Below are positions 1 to 9,421 of a stretch of 64,000 nt of DNA, in pieces. The stretch spans positions 4,887,919 to 4,951,918 of the forward strand of contig JABAKD010000016.1 in the NCBI GenBank assembly GCA_012845835.1, given 5' to 3'. Below the pieces are notes generated by a model. That model saw only the letters and a list, made by a program, of their open reading frames with translations, made no database searches and was not told the DNA's origin. A program made the position numbers and the translations under genes. Every line of letters begins with the position of its first letter. Position 1 is the stretch's first letter. Source of the stretch: Undaria pinnatifida. Lineage: Eukaryota > Sar > Phaeophyceae > Laminariales > Alariaceae.

Positions 1-57
1 ACCATCAATTCTCTAAGGGGATAAATCTGACGGTTTTTGAACGAATGCACCAGTTTA

Positions 58-860
58 TTATGTATATCCTGCAAGTCGTACAACCAGTGAGGAGAGGGCG
101 GAGTGTTCGAGGAGTTGGGTGGGCGGGGGGGGGGGGGGGGGGGGGGCAAAAGGGTTTTTATCAGCTTTGGATCGCATAGATGGAAGGGTTTGCTGTAGGC
201 GTGGTGCTAGGTCTAGGCGATGGTGCGGGTGGTGGGGGAGGTGGGGGCGTTCGGGGGGGGGGGGGGGGGGGGGGGGAATTGGAGCAGCGGCATGGGTGGC
301 TCCAGAAAGATCATGAGGTGATTTCGATGTCAAGTGGGGCGGTTAAGCAAGAGGGAGCGGGGGGGAAAAACAAGAGGGGGGGGCGGGTGAAGTTTTTTTG
401 TTTTTTTTTTGGGGGGGAAAGGGGTTTTGAACAGGTTTAGGTCGCGTTTATGTAGGGGCTTGCTGTATGCGTGGTGCTAGGTCTAGGCGATCGTGCGGGT
501 GGTGGGGAAGGAGGGGGCGTTGGGGGGGGGGGGGGTGGATTAAAGCTACGTCATGGATGGCTAGAAAGATAATGACGTGATATCAATTGCGTAGAAGTGT
601 TTATAACTCTGGCCGATTTCGATTTCAGGTGGGTCGTTGGAACAAGAGGGAACGGGGGGGAAAAAAAAAAACGGGGGGGGGCGGGGGGGTAGGGACGGCG
701 GAAATGAATTGGAGCTACGGCATGGACGGCTAGAAAGATAATTTGGTGATATCAGCTGGCTCGTAGTGTTTACTACTCCTGGCAGATTTTGATTTTAGGC
801 GGGGCGTTTGAACAAGAGGGATCGGGGGGGGGCGGGGGGCGGGCGGGACACTTCAATATG
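58..860. repeat. Degenerate poly-G satellite, about three units
   Basis: Roughly 250-290 bp units recur here. Each has long G runs, then a segment starting near GCGTGGTGCTAGGTCTAGGC (about 199 and 469), then a segment with GGCTAGAAAGATAATG-like text (about 290, 550 and 725), then AACAAGAGGGA followed by more G. Units have drifted and differ in G-run length. The open frames here are glycine/proline artefacts. A trailing fragment may reach about 960. The stretch from 960 to 1580 shows no gene or clear repeat. Confidence 0.7.
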
Positions 861-1589
861 TGCGCGGAAACTATAAATCCTTGAAGGGGACTGACGGTTG
901 TAGCAATAATACATCCCTTTACATCACCTGCCTGGTAGTTTATTATTCTAGCAGATTTTATGTTATGTACATGATGGATCGCACGATAGAATATTTCAAT
1001 CGATAGGTACAACCATGTCAATACCATGATTTTACCGTGCCGGTGTGGGGCTCTGACATCGCTAATTATAATAAAGAGGTATACTTCGAAGTATATTGCA
1101 AAATACAACTGGCGAGGTGATGTGGTCATGCAATGTCACCACCATTGAGCACGAGGGGTAGAAGTGCAAATCGTCAGTGTTTTGAAGGGAACGCTTGGTG
1201 TACGCGCGCTCACTTACGTTACTTCGTTAGTTATACTTTGTTTGGCATAAGTTGGGAGGCGATCATGCAAACGGTAAGTACGAAATACCCAACGTAACAG
1301 GTTGGTAGTGTGGTCTACCGCAATTTTAACATATCTGCCTGTACAGCACTTCCTTTTCACATTATTGTTAGGTCATGTACGATTTTGATTTTATGCCCAT
1401 AATTTTTACCGTATATATGTAGGAGACGGAGACGTGCAATACAAAAAACATCAGTTGCTAATATCAGCTATATTATACTGACAAACTGAATACTCTGTAC
1501 CACGTATACGTGGACTCCAGATGCGAATACAAATACCTTTCATACCTTTTACACAGCAGGAGATATCAATGAATCAACTACTGAGAGCG

Positions 1590-1785
1590 CCTGGCAGCGT
1601 GAGTAGGTACAAGTCGACGCGAACCGACGAGGGAAGAAAACGCTGAGTTCTTCTCGCGATAAAAAATGAAGGCACGCACCGCGGTGGTGGGGAGGGGGGA
1701 GGAGGGCCCTACCGCTATGTGACCCCGGATCTGAGACACTACTACCTGACTACTGGGAGGGAGTGCGAGAAGAGTAGTGCGAGGG
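1590..1785 (-). repeat. Dispersed repeat R1, inverted copy
   Basis: This segment is the reverse complement, with drift, of 2420-2585, and a third copy lies at about 54275-54435. Shared landmarks are the CTCGCACTGCTCTCGCGCTC block, a C-rich core, GTGCCTTCATTTTTATCGCG, and TTTTCTTCCCTCGTCG. No coding potential is seen. The 1590 and 2420 copies face each other and could form a long hairpin. Confidence 0.65.
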
Positions 1786-2419
1786 TAATAAATGGGATGG
1801 AAAAAATAAATAAATTTGAAAAAAAATCAATGAAATGGGTTCAAGTGCTGCCTGGCAGGACGAAAAGCTTCTCGTAACCGCCGTACTCGTTTACCAGAAT
1901 AGGCATGTGCAACAAAGTAATAGAGATAAGAGAGCACACTCCACCAATGCTGCAAAGGCATGACTGATGCAAAAGAAGAGAGATGGAAATAGTGGGTTCG
2001 TTTCGTTTTGCCAACGCGCCATCGCCTTGACCAACATGGGCAACAGCATGTCAACTTTCACTATTTTCGTCTGACGAGTCTAGTGTCTTGTACCGTCCGT
2101 ACTCGTATCATACTGGTGGTGTACGTAATAACACGTCGAGTGCCCATGCATATATACCGTAGACTACGAGGACACGCGTAGCAACAGCATCGGTGCCTGG
2201 CATGATGTCTACCCTTTTTTTTCTTTTCTTTTTTTGTCTCTTCAGACCATTTTATAACCAATTTTCAAGGACGTCAGCCGTGAGTTCGACGAATTTCAGG
2301 TCAATACTCATCTTTGCAAGCTGCGTTGTTGGTACTCGTAATATACTATATGGGTGATTTTTTATTGGGAGATGTCCTATTTTTGTCCACTATAATGGTA
2401 AGTGTTGGTATTTATACTT

Positions 2420-2585
2420 TATCATCCTCGCACTGCTCTCGCGCTCCCTCCCAGTACGAGGTATCATGTCCGGGGTCACATAACGGTTGGGCCCTCCTCC
2501 CCCCGTCCCCCTCCATACGTGCCTTCATTTTTATCGCGAGTATAATACAGCATTTTCTTCCCTCGTCGACTGGCGTCGAAGTGCA
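2420..2585 (+). repeat. Dispersed repeat R1
   Basis: Plus-orientation copy of the R1 family, the inverted partner of 1590-1785. About 165 bp. It keeps the CTCGCACTGCTCTCGCGCTC start and the CCTCGTCGACTGGCGTCGAA end. Confidence 0.65.
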
Positions 2586-2699
2586 CCCTAAAGGTACACA
2601 TACAGTAAATATCTAGAGTCTCGATCGTCTCGAAAGGTAAGTAAGGAGAAAGTAGAGAGCAGGAACTACTGCTGCTGTGTTTACCTGACGTAAAACTGT

Positions 2700-3170
2700 T
2701 AGTTGCACCGGTACGTTTCCAGCGTAAGTAGTGTCCGTGCCGATGTCTCATCCTAGAGAGGGCAAGCTCTGTGGTCGCAAACCGCAGTACAGACAAACAA
2801 ACAGTCTGCCTATATAAAATATACACGTAGGCTCGTAGGTGTGCTGGCGTGCATGTGTTTTGCCCTCTTGTTCATTGCGGTTGGCATAAAATGCTCAAGT
2901 CACCTCGCTGTACATGGGATGCGTATCTCGGTCTTGCCGTAGATTTGTGACCGCAGAGCTCGTCTCTATAGATGGCGCCGGCACAGACACTGGTTGTGCC
3001 GGGTGCAGATGGGTGGAAACACATGTGTGTATTGTCCCCACATTAAACCGTTCTTTCTACTCAACGACTAGCAACGGCATCAGTACACCCACAAGCAGTC
3101 CGTGCCGATTCATCTTACGAAGAGAGATACTAGGTACAAATTATGCGGTCGCAAAACTGTGAAACATGCA
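2700..3170. repeat. Dispersed repeat R2, composite
   Basis: Contains two facing halves. One half (about 2905-3030) has ATGCGTATCTCGGTCT, GTGACCGCAGAGCTCGTC and GCAGATGGGTGGAAAC. The other (about 3040-3165) has ACATTAAACCGTTCTTTC, GTCCGTGCCGATTCATC and GTGGTCGCAAAC-like text. Related pieces lie at 6925-7065 and 10935-11055. The family looks non-coding. Confidence 0.55.
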
Positions 3171-3444
3171 TCAGCATAATGTGAAGAACACACACAAATA
3201 TATATGTAGTGTGGTATCAACCTTTGCATCACTGCGAGTTGTAAGGTGGTCACAAGTCAAGCAGCCGTGACGCCGTGAGTCATGTCAGGGGTAATACCAG
3301 CCCTGCACTATGAGTCCTTATTATGTTACCAGGTATTTAATACCGTAGCGTCGTGACAGCAGTAGTAACAGGTGATGTCCAATGCATAATTTAATAACAG
3401 GTGTCAGCTGCCAGGTACTACCATTAATATTAACACAGCAGTAA

Positions 3445-3597
3445 AGGTCCCGTATAGTGCCGGTTGCCCGCTACAGTGCCTGTGACATCGTTTGGCATAA
3501 ATGGAAACAACTTGTGTCAGTTTGCGGAGTCGTGCCAGTTGCCAGTATAGTGCCGATATATCTCGCTGACACATACCGGCACTCTAGAGGGACCACT
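3445..3597. mobile_element. MITE-like element M1, copy 1
   Basis: About 150 bp with terminal inverted repeats: it begins GGTCCCGTATAGTGCCGGTT and ends in CCGGCACTCTAGAGGGACC. The interior has an imperfect inner repeat of TAGTGCCGGTTGCC. Other copies occur at 48286-48443 and 55753-55932, with relics at 43900-44090 and 49150-49365. No transposase is present, so it would depend on another element. Target duplications were not clear by eye. Confidence 0.7.
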
Positions 3598-4224
3598 ACT
3601 GCTGTACCGAAATTGGATCTTGTCTCGTGACCACATCATACCGTACAAGGAAAGCCCCGTTGGGCGAAAAATATACCTGGTATACTTTAGTATACGCCCA
3701 GAGCGGTGTATATTGTAGTTAAATTTATTTCCTTTTTCTTTTCTTTTCTCTTCTTTTCTCTTCATTTCGTTCTTCATTTTTCTTTGTTTTTTCCAGTTTT
3801 TTCCCATTGACCAGTCTGACTTTCGTATACCTGTGCAATATAGATATAATTACATTTGTCCTCGAATTTTTTTTAAACCTTATTCACTTGGTTAATGGGA
3901 CCTGCTCCGCTCTCAGCGCTCCCACTTGGAAAACGCCTGCCTAAACCCCCCTCTCGGAGAAACTTCCCGGCATTCTTCGCGTTCCTTACTTTCTTCGCTT
4001 TCTTCGTTTCCTTTTTTCCCGTTTCTCTTTTTATTTTCTTCATTCCGTAACTTTGTCCAACGTATGATCTACGACTCTACGGCGCATCCACGGCGCAAAG
4101 TCGTGAGATGTTGAAGTTGACTGCCGGCTTTTTAGTGTTCTACGAGTAGGCACCGACTTTTAGCTCCCTACGCTGGCCACCTGTCGCCGTAGCGCTTCCC
4201 CACCACTTTACAACTCGGAGGGCG

Positions 4225-4520
4225 AGATAGTACATACCGGTACTACTACACCAGGTTTGTACGTACCATCAGATACTACGCTGTTGGATCACATGCACGC
4301 CCAGCTCAGATCAATCCGGCTATATATGGCCCAGCAGCGCAGCGTAGCGCCGTGCGGAGCCGTTCGATATACGAAACGCCAATAGTACATACCTGTACTA
4401 CTAAACCAGGTTTGTACGTACCATCAGATACTACGCTGTTGGATCACATGCACGCCGAGCTCAGATCAATCCGGCTATATATGGCCCAGCAGCGCAGCGT
4501 AGCGCCGTGCGGAGCCGTGC
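4225..4520 (+). repeat. Tandem duplication, period about 155 bp
   Basis: Two nearly identical copies in direct orientation. The shared text runs from AGTACATACC through GTTTGTACGTACCATCAGAT and CAGCGCAGCGTAGCGCCGTG. The second copy runs into further GTGCGGAGCC/GTGCGGTGCC steps to about 4560. High identity implies a recent duplication. No gene is seen in it. Confidence 0.8.
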
Positions 4521-4959
4521 GGAGCCATGCGGTGCGGTGCCGTGCCCTTCGCTGCGGTGCTGTGTCGCTGCGCTGTGTGCTTTCTTTCGAACATAGAGCA
4601 TTCCCGGGTATAATGCGTGTGTTGTTGTGTACGGAGTACTACTTTTCCTCTTTTTTCTTTTTCTATAGACTGTGTATTTGATCTTTCACGGCCCCCTGTT
4701 TTTTCCCCCACGCAAATTACCCCCGTACTGCCGATCAGAACGTAACACCGGTAACAAAAGCACACAGCACAGCTGAGCACAACAGGGCAATTTGCTCTGC
4801 ACAAGCAGCTCTTGGCATTATCAAATCGCTGTTCGCACCAAATCGTGGGCCTCTTCTTTCTGCCCCCTTTACATAGTCTATGTTTTTAGTTGCATTCTTC
4901 CCTGCCTTGCGCGAGCGTAGCGGGCGGCGTCAGCCGCCCGCGGAGCGGAGCCCTTGTAA

Positions 4960-5245
4960 TTATATACAGTACCTGGTACGTGATAGTCGTTTCTGGGTAG
5001 CAAGCGGTGTAGTGGGCTTTTCAGGCGCGAGTAGTGAGACGAATGTACCAGTATGGACCCGGCATATCGCAGGCTTACTCCTGATCAACTGTTTTATCTT
5101 CTTCTGGCGAAGGCACGAATTGCGTCAGCTACCTGGTATGATAAATGCGTCCACCGCTTTCAGTTTGTGTTTTTGTCTGGGGTATTCCTCCACTGCAGAG
5201 TGACTGGAGCCTGTCCTGTGACCACGGACTTGATTACAGCGGGCG
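4960..5245 (+). repeat. Dispersed repeat R3 (inverted copy at 15325-15615)
   Basis: This roughly 280 bp block matches the reverse complement of 15325-15615. Landmarks are CCAGTATGGACC, GAATTGCGTCAGCT, GGGGTATTCCTC and CCTGTGACCACGGACTTGAT. Part of it is open in one frame, but the open frame is not clearly preserved between copies, so I read it as a non-coding repeat. Its downstream end abuts an R4 fragment. Confidence 0.6.
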
Positions 5246-5304
5246 GTGTACCAATTTTAAGAGCACCCCGTGACACGCCAATAAACTTGGTCTTATCTCT
5301 ACTT

Positions 5305-5400
5305 TGGTCTTACCTCTCTTTAACCCCTTTGGAGCCCCCGAACCCCTCCTTGTACCAAAAAACGGGTTTCCAGTTGTAAAGGGGTTAAAACCGTTATGGC
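5305..5400 (+). repeat. Dispersed repeat R4
   Basis: Short element recognised by AACCCCTTTGGAGCCCCCGA at the left and AACGGGTTTCCAGTTGTAAA at the right. Further copies or fragments are at 23520-23600, 24745-24870, 39370-39480 (reverse), 47625-47672, 48960-49070, 50465-50600 and 55445-55512. Right ends are best conserved, and several copies are followed by AAAATCGTCGGAAT-like text. Confidence 0.65.
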
Positions 5401-5507
5401 CTTAATCCGGGATAGGACCGAAAACAAGACCGAAAACGGTCTTAAATCGGAGGGAAATGCCATGCACGCGATATAGCTTTTGTGGGCTGTCTTGAGTCAT
5501 GCGAGGA

Positions 5508-5925
5508 GGTAGACTAAAATGTTGCACAACAAATGCTACTCGAGTTATTTCCTTCTAAACTCGTTTTCCACCACATTCTCCCCCACTAAACCTGACATAA
5601 TTCCCAGCTTATGTCAGGAACCCCGATGAGGTACGCAGTATCCAATGCGACTTTTTCGGCATTGGAGTGACTTGCAATGATCCTATACATTGCTCTCATC
5701 GTTGTTTTTAAGTGGTTGAGTTTTTACAGGTTCTTGAACGCGAGAAAATCCCGTTTTTTCCCTTCTTTTTCTGGGAAAGACGGTGAGGATCGGTGAGGAT
5801 CGAACCGGCGACCTCACCGTTCACAATCTCACATACTGTACGTACGCGACGCTATTGTGATGAAGTAGACTAAAAATGTTGCACAACAAATGCTGCTCGG
5901 AGTTATTTCTTCGGTCAAGTTAGGG
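5508..5925 (+). repeat. Direct repeat pair about 355 bp apart
   Basis: A roughly 48 bp block starting GTAGACTAAAATGTTGCACA occurs at about 5510 and again at about 5864, in the same orientation. The segment between includes GGTGAGGATCG repeated twice and GATCGAACCGGCGACCTC, which superficially resembles a tRNA T-arm on the minus strand. The arms do not pair well enough for a tRNA call. The pair could be terminal repeats of a small non-coding element. Confidence 0.5.
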
Positions 5926-6333
5926 GTCTTGCATAACGTGTAAAGGCGTTATTTTCCCGACGTAAGACCGGGTTAGGGGATACGCGGAACTTTTTTTGGT
6001 CTCATCTGTTTTTGTTCGTGACAAGCCCATTTTTCTGGTCTTATCTTTAATATGGTCTAACGGGTGGTCTCAACATGGGTACACCACCGTTTGCGAGTTA
6101 ATGTGAGAACAACACAAAGCCATGCACCCCCTACACAACGTACTGTATTTTACTATTGGTATTTTATATACACCCAAACTGATCCCGGCCTCATGATGTT
6201 CGGGCTGGCGGGTAGGGCTTAGGTTTCTGGTCGAGTTGGGACCTGGCACCAGGTATATACTGTCAACAGCAGTAGTAAACCGTGCATGGCGTATTGTAGA
6301 CCGCTAGGATTGCATACAACTGCTGTATGTGAG

Positions 6334-6452
<119 letters not shown>

Positions 6453-6924
6453 TGCTGAAGTAGCAGGTGCTCGAAGTACATTTTTTCATTTTTTTGCCCG
6501 TCGGGTTCTCCAAAGCTTTTTCAAAGAGCGAACCCAGGCAAGGTATTGGGACCACTGTCGTCAGACAGCAGTGTGGGTGATAAGACCATGCGGCAATGCA
6601 CCTACTGCTCCAGCAGTAGGGTCATCCGAAACCCAACATGTTTGCTGCCTGCGATGTTGGTTGGATGGCGTCATCTGCTCTGCTCTGCCGTTGCTTCGTA
6701 ATAATGTAGTAATAGTTGCTGGCTGTCAATAATACGAGTACATATCGTAAGAGCTTTGTTTTTCATTTTGTCGCGCCGTCTTGTTTCCCTCCTTTCCAAT
6801 GTTTTTTCATGTTTTCTTGTTTCTCATCAACCTCTTTCTTTTTTCCTCTTCTACCGCAAGTAACTTGGAGTGCTGGCCTGCAAAATTTTGTTTTTTGCCC
6901 GCGTGCTCATAGAGGTTGGCATTG

Positions 6925-7065
6925 CAGGGCCTAATCACCTTACTGATGTATTCGCCATGCGTATCTCTTGTCTCGTAGTTTGTAACCATATGATTAGAGC
7001 TCGATGTCTATAAGGAACCAGCACGGACGCTGATTGGGCTGGGTGTAGATGGGTGGAAACATCAG
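6925..7065. repeat. Dispersed repeat R2, partial
   Basis: Shares ATGCGTATCTC, GTAGTTTGTAACC, AGAGCTCG, and the GTGTAGATGGGTGGAAAC end with 2905-3030. No gene is visible in the rest of 6460-7970 apart from microsatellite-like (TACC/CTGG) text and G runs near 7310. Confidence 0.55.
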
Positions 7066-7975
7066 TATAAAACACGCACAGGAGTGGTGCACCACCAGTA
7101 GTAGTGCACTCACTCCCCTGGCAGCTGGTACGTACGTATGTACCCTGGTTCGTACTATTTTACCTGGTACAAGCAGTGTATAAATAACGAGGTTCCTGGT
7201 ATCATACTACGTACTCGAGTAATTCATTCCTCTTCCCACCGTGTTTTTCTTGGTATTTTTGCGTTCTCACGAAAGCTTGAGCGTATGGAAAGGAAATGAG
7301 AGGTACGGAGGGGGGGGCGGGGGGGGGTGGCACGGCATGCGATAACTACATACTATGAATAAACCATAAACCAGTACGGTGCGGTGTAGCGCCTAGACCC
7401 TAACGCACATTCCATTCCGGCATCATCATAGAGCCACCGCCAAAACTGCTGCTATGATATGTGATATTGAACTGCTGCTGTGCATTGGAGTCGAATGAAT
7501 GAATCACTACTCCTGTACTGCAGTACCAGGTAGCTTGCTGGCACCAGGTACCAGGGAACATGCTGGTATGCAGCAGCAGCAGCTGTGTTGTGGTACAAGG
7601 CACTTGACGCTCGTTGGGGTTGGCCCCGCCCTGTTCTATACCAGGTACTTAGCACAGCAGCGGTCCACGCACGGACGCAATAGAGCATGGGTCAATTGAG
7701 ACCCTCACCGACCCGGCCAGTTCTAAAGGCGAGCTGGGCGAAGCAAAGCAAAGAACTCTCGACTCTCGACCGTTCCTATTGTCATGGCATACCTGACAGT
7801 CATTCTGGTAGTTGTAGTGCCAACGTGCTGGATACAATGACCCTACTAGTACTGACGACCTAGGTTCGCAGAAAAAGTAATAGAAAAAAGAAAACCACCA
7901 AGTGCACCAGGTACGTACATAGTTATACCAATCATACGCGTAGGAGAGGCTCTGCACGTAGTAGGACGCCCTCAC

Positions 7976-8047
7976 CTTGAGTACGAAGTACCGCTCTTTC
8001 CACAAGACGAGGCATTTCTTGTGTAGGGACCCGTACACGAACACCAT
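7976..8047 (-). CDS. Exon encoding start of a PH-domain protein
   Basis: On the minus strand a 24-codon stretch reads MVFVYGSLHKKC followed by LVLWKERYFVLK, then a GTGAGG donor directly after the last Lys (phase 0). The pattern G-x-L-x-K, then W-K-x-R-Y-F-V-L is the first two beta strands of pleckstrin-homology domains, which bind phosphoinositides or proteins at membranes. The ATG sits in GCCACCATGG, so I take it as the start, though the frame is open upstream. The remaining PH exons should lie at lower coordinates on the minus strand. I could not find them, so the gene may be long-introned or truncated. Confidence 0.55.
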
Positions 8048-9207
8048 GGTGGCAGCAGGGACCACTCAGGGGGGCAAGTGTGCCCCTTCCCCCTCCCTCC
8101 CTCTGCGAGAGGTTGCTGCTCCAAGTCCCTCAATAATGATGGTGGTCGAATCGTTCGTATTTTCGTGTATTCTCTCCTTCCCCTCCTATTTATTTCCCCT
8201 CCACGTCGAGACGGGACAACCACTATACCGCGAAGATACCCCTTCCCCGCACCGCTCCCCACCCTCTCCCTCTCCACCCACAGACGTCTCCCCCTCCAGC
8301 CTCGACGCACGCAGGGGTTGCCTGTTCGTCTGCTCAAACAGACAAGCCACCTCTCTCGTGCAGCCAGCCGTGCAGCCTAGGCAGACCGGGCGTAGGACCC
8401 CACGAGCTATGATGTCACGCGATAAAACAATCCAGGGTATATGCACACACTGGCGGCGGGCCCGCGTGGGAAGCTGTCGAGAGTTCCCTACTTCAGCCGA
8501 GCCGAGAACACCCCTTGTCCCCTCGAGGTAGCTCTCCGCTCTTACGTTTTGCCCTTCGGACCTCCTGCTTTGCTCCGGTTAATCACTTGTCAAAAACAGA
8601 GATCGCAATAAGTTTGGTTCTGCCTGCAGCATGTCCCTACACCTCATTCACAGAGCCAGCAAAGCCAGCGGCGAAACAAAAAAAATCGAAGAAAAAAAAA
8701 GGTCACAAAAAAGTCATATTCAGAAAGCCGTTTTTGTGGAAACCCTTGTAACGGCTCCTTTTGGTGGAAATCAACACGCCAACACGACGACGGAGCGCCT
8801 GTCTCGTAGCTAGCAGGGAAGCAGCAGCAGAAGCAACCCTCGCCTTCCGCACAAACCGTAACAAAACAACAATAGGATTTAAAAACTGGTGGGTGCATCG
8901 TAGCAGTTGGGTTCGTTTTTAAATCCGTTTCGATACGACAACATAGGGATATCGATATCGGATTACTATTTTTGAACGGGATCTTCTTTTTGCAGTAGTC
9001 TACGTAGGAACCTCCCTCGCCTTGCTTATACATATGAGCGCGTCGATCCACTACAGTACAGCCGCAACAACTGCATCTTCTACAACAGTAGCACTTGTGC
9101 TTCCTGCATTTTGGGCAGGCACTAGCGAGCAGGGGTTTAAGCATCGGAGCAGCAGCAACACCTCCGTAAATTAAGCAGAAAGCTCTCCTCAGTCCTCAGA
9201 GATAAAC

Positions 9208-9421
9208 ATAGTCTAGACTATATTGATAGTCTCCAAGTATCGAAGGAAGGCAGGACCATGGCGAGACGCCCAAACCCGTACGAGTCGAAGAAGAGCGAGG
9301 ACATGGAAGCGCTATCGGCCAAGCTCAAAATCGATCTTCGGAGCAGCATTCGGGCATTGGTGAGAAGCAAACATAGGGAGAAAAAATCATACCCGTGCAC
9401 GTACAATATAGTCTAGACTAT
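9208..9421. promoter_or_regulatory. Twin 14-bp palindromes 200 bp apart around an exon
   Basis: The perfect palindrome ATAGTCTAGACTAT occurs at 9208-9221 and at 9408-9421 (the second extends to 16 bp). The spacing is exactly 200 bp, and they bracket the exon at 9258-9359. Function is unknown. They could be binding sites for a dimeric factor or chance. Confidence 0.35.
9258..9359 (+). CDS. Candidate first exon of the unknown helical gene
   Basis: Thirty-four codons beginning [19 protein letters not shown] and ending LRSSIRAL, then GTGAGA. The exon joins in phase 0 to 9497. The Lys/Ser/Glu-rich start followed by an amphipathic helix looks like a protein N-terminus. The same frame is open upstream for some distance, so an internal exon with an acceptor just upstream is also possible. 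Confidence 0.5.

Noticed and set aside
5770-5830. tRNA-like GGTTCGATCC on the minus strand
   Set aside because: T-stem arms do not pair and no acceptor or anticodon stem can be drawn. Treated as part of a repeat.
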